Source: Theobroma cacao
Taxonomy: Eukaryota > Streptophyta > Magnoliopsida > Malvales > Malvaceae
Direction: 5' to 3'
Assembly (NCBI RefSeq): GCF_000208745.1
Contig: NC_030856.1
Coordinates: forward strand, 17,123,429-17,187,428
DNA length: 64,000 nt
In this document: positions 59,501 through 64,000 of the stretch, one piece after another
Layout of the letters: each line of letters begins with the position of its first letter
How positions within the stretch are numbered: position 1 is the stretch's first letter
Position numbers and translations under genes: made by a program
The notes under the pieces: model-generated
Seen by the model: only the letters and a program-made list of their open reading frames with translations
What the model was told of the DNA's origin: nothing
Database searches by the model: none

Positions 59501-60979
59501 GCTCCTAGAAATGAAAATTACATTACCTATAAGATTTTAGCCTTATTTTGAGGAGTTTGTTTATGCACCCTTAGACTAAGACACTAGGGTACTTTGAACA
59601 CGATTGTGGCATTTAAATGATGTTTAATTCCCTTGTTTAAATGCATTTGTTAAAGTTTGGATTTGGTTTACAAATTGGCATTTTTTATAAAATTGTGCTA
59701 TACAAAAGTCCTCCATTTTGCTTATACCCCTTCACATCTCTACTGTGAAATCCCACCTTTGACGTATAATGTTAAGGAATCCTTAGGTGAGCAAATGATT
59801 GACATGTTTTCAGCATTTGAATTGAGTTTTAAGCTTGCAAAGTTCATGTTTTGATGTATAAACGTGGCAAAGTTTGGCTACGAAAGAGTCCAATTGAACC
59901 AATTACAAGGTGCATTTTTACATACTAAAGCAGATTTGTCGATTCATGACTCTCATGCATAGATATATTTAATTCATAAGGCTCTAAAAAGGGATTTGAA
60001 GAACATGAATCGATACATGGTTAAATCTACTGATAAAAGTGGATTTTATGAACATTTATCAATATATAGTCAAATGTATTGATAGATTTTTTTTGGAAAG
60101 CATGGAATCAATACATGGAGCCAATGTACCGATACATTTCATCGATTTCAGAAATATAAAATGGCTAAACACATTCTTCACAGCCTAGCTTATAAATATA
60201 CCACATTTTTCAAAGGTTGGCAGCCTTTAGCCGTATTACCAAGGTAAAGCCCGAACTCTTAAGCTCTTTAAACTCATTTTTGGTCTAAATCACCATTTGT
60301 GATGATTTTGACCTTTGTTTTTTGTTTTAACAGAAAAATGGTATTTTTTAGCTTTGAAAACATTCAATCTTGGATTTCCAAAACTAAAGATGTTGTTTTT
60401 ATGCCCAGATTTTATGATTGCTGAGATCCAAGGTTTTATGATTTTCCCTAAGCTTCAAAGCTCACTTAAGGCAAAAGATGGTGGATATATGAATTTTCAA
60501 CACTTGGGTATTTGTAGAACAATGAACTTAGCTTGGAAAATTAATTTTAGAAAAATCCAAATAGATTCAAAAGAGCTTAGAATGCTTGGAACTTGATTCC
60601 TATACTTATTACTAATTATAATAATTTTTTACTGTTTAGGAACTATCAAAACTCTAAAGGAATTATCGGAGTAGATTTATGCTTAATCATAAAGGCTGAC
60701 TTTTTGAGGTGAGTTGGTACACCACTTTCCGAACTATTTTACTATGTAAATTTGAAAGCATGGTTGAATGATTTGATGGATTATTAATGAGCATCTTTTC
60801 CGTAAATAAAAATGTGTTTATGGATAAGAAAAAAAATGCTCATGCATGTGAGTATGGTGAATGTGCATTGAGAAAGTCTCCACTATTCCATGATTTACAC
60901 ATTTGACATGAATTGTTATTGATTCTTGATCGTGGTATGACCTTGTATGGAGATGTTGATTATGTTGTGATTAATTCTA
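59501..60979. other. Unassigned region with ATCGATACAT motifs
   Basis: Between 60005 and 60150 there are several variants of AATCGATACATGG and AATGTACCGATACATT, arranged as partial inverted repeats, then TTATAAATATACC at 60190. This looks like the promoter part of a further LTR, but I cannot find its ends. An open frame at 60315-60596 (93 codons) has no recognisable motif. Confidence 0.35.
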
Positions 60980-61231
60980 GTCCTGGTGGTGAGGTAAGAA
61001 TACCACCTGGTTAAGTTAGGCATTATACCACCTTTCTCCTTTTTATGAGTCCTAGTGTGGGTGTAACAATACTGCAATGTTAAGCTTGGCCAATGTGCCA
61101 CCTTTTCCTCTTTTTGTATGTCGGCTCTAGTCTTAATGTAGGGGTAAGAATATCATAGTGTTAAGTTGTGCATTGTATCACTTTTCCCCTTTTTGTGAGT
61201 TCCAATGTGGGGCTAAGAATACCACAAGGTT
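60980..61231. repeat. Roughly 75-bp tandem repeat, about 3.5 units
   Basis: Degenerate units start near 60980, 61049, 61127 and 61199, each with a GTAAGAATACCAC-like phrase and the first three with a CACCTTTTCCTCTTTTTG-like phrase. The last unit is cut off by the LTR at 61234. Confidence 0.75.
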
Positions 61232-61233
61232 AC

Positions 61234-62170
61234 TGTCATGACCTAGTACTCCCCTCAAGCTCGTGACAACCGTCGCGACGTCCCGATAGACATTCTTTAC
61301 CCGGAATGTAAATCGAAACCTCGCAAGGCTTAACATCAGTTTTTCTCGCTTCCCCTGTGAGTATTAGTCACTAAAATTGTGTTTTGAGAGATTATAAACA
61401 TTTTCCAAATCAAAACAATAGAAAAACAATTTTTTTCTCATAGGGGCATTTTGGTCATTTTTCCTTAAAAATCTCAAAATCCGTTAAAAATGTAGAATGT
61501 TGGTGCAAAACACATATTTCATAATGAAAAATAAATTTGGATGTGTAAAACATTCGTTTAAAATGAAATTATGACAATTAGAATAAAATATTCAATTTTC
61601 TCATAAAATAATATTTTTAAAACACTGCATAAATAATTTTTACAGCGTAAGAGCAAAATAAATTTATATATATCGTATAAAAAGACCACTTTAGATAATT
61701 AAAATGATGATAAGGTTACTCACAATGTCTAGAGTACGGATTTTCGAAGTACTCTAACTATTGGTCCTTGGATGCAATATCCTTGCCTTTATCGAAGGAC
61801 TCACCACCTTGACATAGTACAAATTCAAGAAACTTACTACATTGGTACTAAATTGAAATTAAACTAATTTATACTACTAATGCATGATATGGAATGCAAA
61901 ATGCACGGGTAACCATCTAAACTTGGTATTGGCCTAATTAATTGGCCAACGCGTCCAATTTAGCTCCAAATTGCTCCATTTCTTTTTCAATACCTTAATT
62001 CACCAAACACAAGTCAAATAACCTAAAATTTGGCAAAACAATCTTCACTTTTCTTCTTAAAATTTTTGATCAATAATGGTGCATTAACACCATGATTTTT
62101 CCTACTACTTTTGTAAAATCCGACCCTATAAATACATGTCATGACATACATGCACTGAGTAGCATGTTAT
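61234..62170 (-). mobile_element. Gypsy-like LTR, 3' part, inverted
   Basis: The terminus TGTCATGACC corresponds on the minus strand to ...GGTCATGACA, an end shared with the Tekay-like LTRs. The minus strand matches 63440-63800 of the next piece (for example GTGAGTAACCTTATCATC against GTGAGTAAACTTATTATT). The right boundary is approximate. Confidence 0.55.
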
Positions 62171-64000
62171 TATGCTAGGAAAGCACCTAAGAAAAGACGA
62201 AACCCGGTGCTGTACCTAACGGTACACTTAAGTTGATTTAACCTCGAACTAGTTCAAATAGGAATCGTAGAATGAAATTTAATATTTTACAGTCTAGGAA
62301 TGACTAAAAATGATTGTTCGGAGTTCGAGGGTTCGTTAGGGGTAAAATTGAAATTTTTGATGTTTAGGGGTAAAATCATCATTTTGCCACTTACGATAAT
62401 AATTTGATAATGGAGTGAAATTTTTGACAAAGATTAACTATTTGGAGTATAATTTAATGATAAAAAGTGAAAAAGTTTAATTCTGGTGATTTCTAAAGTG
62501 TAGGGGCAAAATCGTAATTTTGCCACCCGCAGACAAAATGTGACATTTTGAGAGAATTTAGATCAAATTTGACAAATTGAAGAATGGTATGAGTATAAGG
62601 GATGAAAAATATGTCTATGGGAAATTTTTCAGTTTTTTGGGCAAAAATGTAATTTTTCACTTTTACGGGGGCAAAAGTGTAAATTTCAAAAATTACTCCA
62701 CCAAGACTTTGGATAAGTTTGAGAATTTTATCTAAGCTATGGATATGTGGGACAAGTGTATGGTGAAAATTTGGAAACAAATGGATGAAATTTTAAAAAT
62801 GGGCCAATGGGAAAGTGACATGTGGTATTTTTTTAATGAAATAATATTATTTTAATGAAAACTCAGCCCATTTAAACCCCATTTTAAGTGCTGGCCGGCC
62901 ATAAGGGAGAACAAGAGAGAAAATAGAGAGGAAAGGAATAAAAAAAGAAAAACCAAAGAGGAACAAGAAAATTCAAAGGGGAATTCACGTTTTTTGCTTG
63001 TTTACGCGTCTAACGGTAAGATTTTTTGATTTTAGCTTGACTTCTACCTTTCCTATGCCTTTATTTCCATTTAGCATGCTTGAGGAGAGAGATCAAAAAG
63101 TGATATCAAGGGCTGGATGAAATTCTAGGGGAGAGAAATTGAAATTTTTAGGTTTTGATTTTTAGTTAAATTGATAGTTTTAGTTAGTTAAATGTGTATA
63201 GAAATTAAATTGGGCAAGAAAGCATGAAATTTTCACAATACCCACTCTTGGCTGGATTCTCAATGCTGTACAATGATGATGAATTGATTTTATTCTAAGG
63301 GAAATGAAGAGAAAATGATGAAAAACGATTAAACGTGATAGAAAAATAAAGTAGAAAATTTACCGAGTTAATGTCTCATTTTTTGGCTGAAGTTTCCAAG
63401 AAAGAGAGTGAGCTGATTTTGGTGATTTTAGAGGGATATTGGCTGATAATTAATGGTTAGAAAATGTTGGAGAGAGAATGGGACAATTTAGAGTTAAAAT
63501 GGAGCGTGTTACGAATTTATCGGGTAAAGTGCCAAAAATAGGTTAATACCACGTTTAAGCCATTTTTGGCTATTGCATTTCATAGCATGCATTAGTATAG
63601 GATTTAAGTCAAATATATAGTGATTTAGCATTAATGTGATGAATTGTGTAAATTTTTGCAATGTATCTAGGAGGAGAGCCTTCCGGAAAAGGCAAAGAAG
63701 TCGTACTCGACAAGTAGTGATCGGGGCGCTTAGAAAGCTTTTAGTTTGTACAAACAGTGAGTAAACTTATTATTATTGTAAATTATCTAGAGTTTATTTT
63801 TAAATGCCCTTTATGTATTTTATGAAATGAGAACGAGATTAAAACGGGATTTTTGATGTTTTAGGAATAAATGTGACAAATAAAAATATATTGTATTGAT
63901 TATGAAATTGAGTAATTGGAGGCTGCAAATTGACTTGAAAAATATATATTTTCCTAGGAATGGCTTATGAGAAATGAGTATATGTGGCTATATTTTGTGA
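62171..64000 (+). mobile_element. Gypsy-like LTR, 5' part, cut by window edge
   Basis: Plus-strand LTR related to the inverted piece at 61234-62170. It contains GGTAAAATCATCATTTTGCC and GGCAAAATCGTAATTTTGCC motifs, a purine-rich leader at 62900-62990, and ACG/GTAAGA near 63013 with an acceptor-like TATCTAG at 63663-63669. The start near 62171 is approximate, and the element may continue beyond the window. Confidence 0.5.

Noticed and set aside
60315..60596. 93-codon open frame
   Set aside because: No recognisable domain, no related copy, unassigned repeat-like surroundings; kept only as part of the region description.

Overview
The window is plant nuclear DNA, AT-rich, with no host gene that I can recognise. 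Almost all of it is a deep nest of decayed LTR retrotransposons, as in a gene-poor, probably pericentromeric region of an angiosperm. The evidence is Ty3/gypsy gag, protease, reverse transcriptase (RT), RNase H, integrase and chromodomain remnants on both strands. Primer binding sites match plant initiator tRNA-Met and tRNA-Asp, and several LTRs are bracketed by 5-bp target-site duplications (TSDs). I cannot name the species.

Layout. 1-7508: element A, a Tekay/Del-like chromovirus derivative (+). It has two LTR ends, but its interior keeps only the gag start and the last chromodomain codons around about 4 kb of unrecognised non-coding DNA. 7509-11790: an LTR fragment, an Athila-like LTR fragment, a 27-28-bp minisatellite and two partial copies of another LTR-like repeat. 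11791-58370: an Athila-like element on the minus strand forms the host layer. Its 3' LTR (11791-12041 and 27875-29253), 3' region, integrase tail, protease, gag and 5' LTR (47673-52992) are split by later insertions. A further Athila 3' region abuts its 5' LTR directly, so the Athila copies are tandem.

Insertions into the Athila layer are: element B (12042-27874, +, Tekay-like with a decayed gag-pol, itself hit by two LTR insertions); a copia-like solo LTR (31171-32948, TSD TGAAG); a Tekay-like solo LTR (33593-35780, TSD AAATG); element D (36656-46920, minus, both LTRs and nearly full-length decayed gag-pol); a tRNA-derived SINE (47728-47815); two more copia-like solo LTRs (48026-49882, TSD ATGGG; 50528-52223); and a 3.9-kb gypsy solo LTR (53256-57114). 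58371-64000 holds a repeat rich in GTCGACTA-like motifs, unassigned DNA with a roughly 75-bp tandem repeat, and two inverted, truncated LTR parts running off the window.

No gene is intact: every gag-pol carries stops and frameshifts. The strongest signals beyond routine annotation are: (1) a roughly 120-bp module found nine times inside LTRs of two different gypsy lineages, at different positions and orientations; (2) a conserved AAG/GTGAGT-type splice donor in Tekay-like LTRs paired with a polypyrimidine-CTAG acceptor just before the gag ATG, predicting an intron that removes the primer binding site; (3) element A as a non-autonomous derivative with a second primer-binding-site-like motif; and (4) repeated palindromic TTCTCGCTGCAGCGAGAA cassettes in the LTRs.
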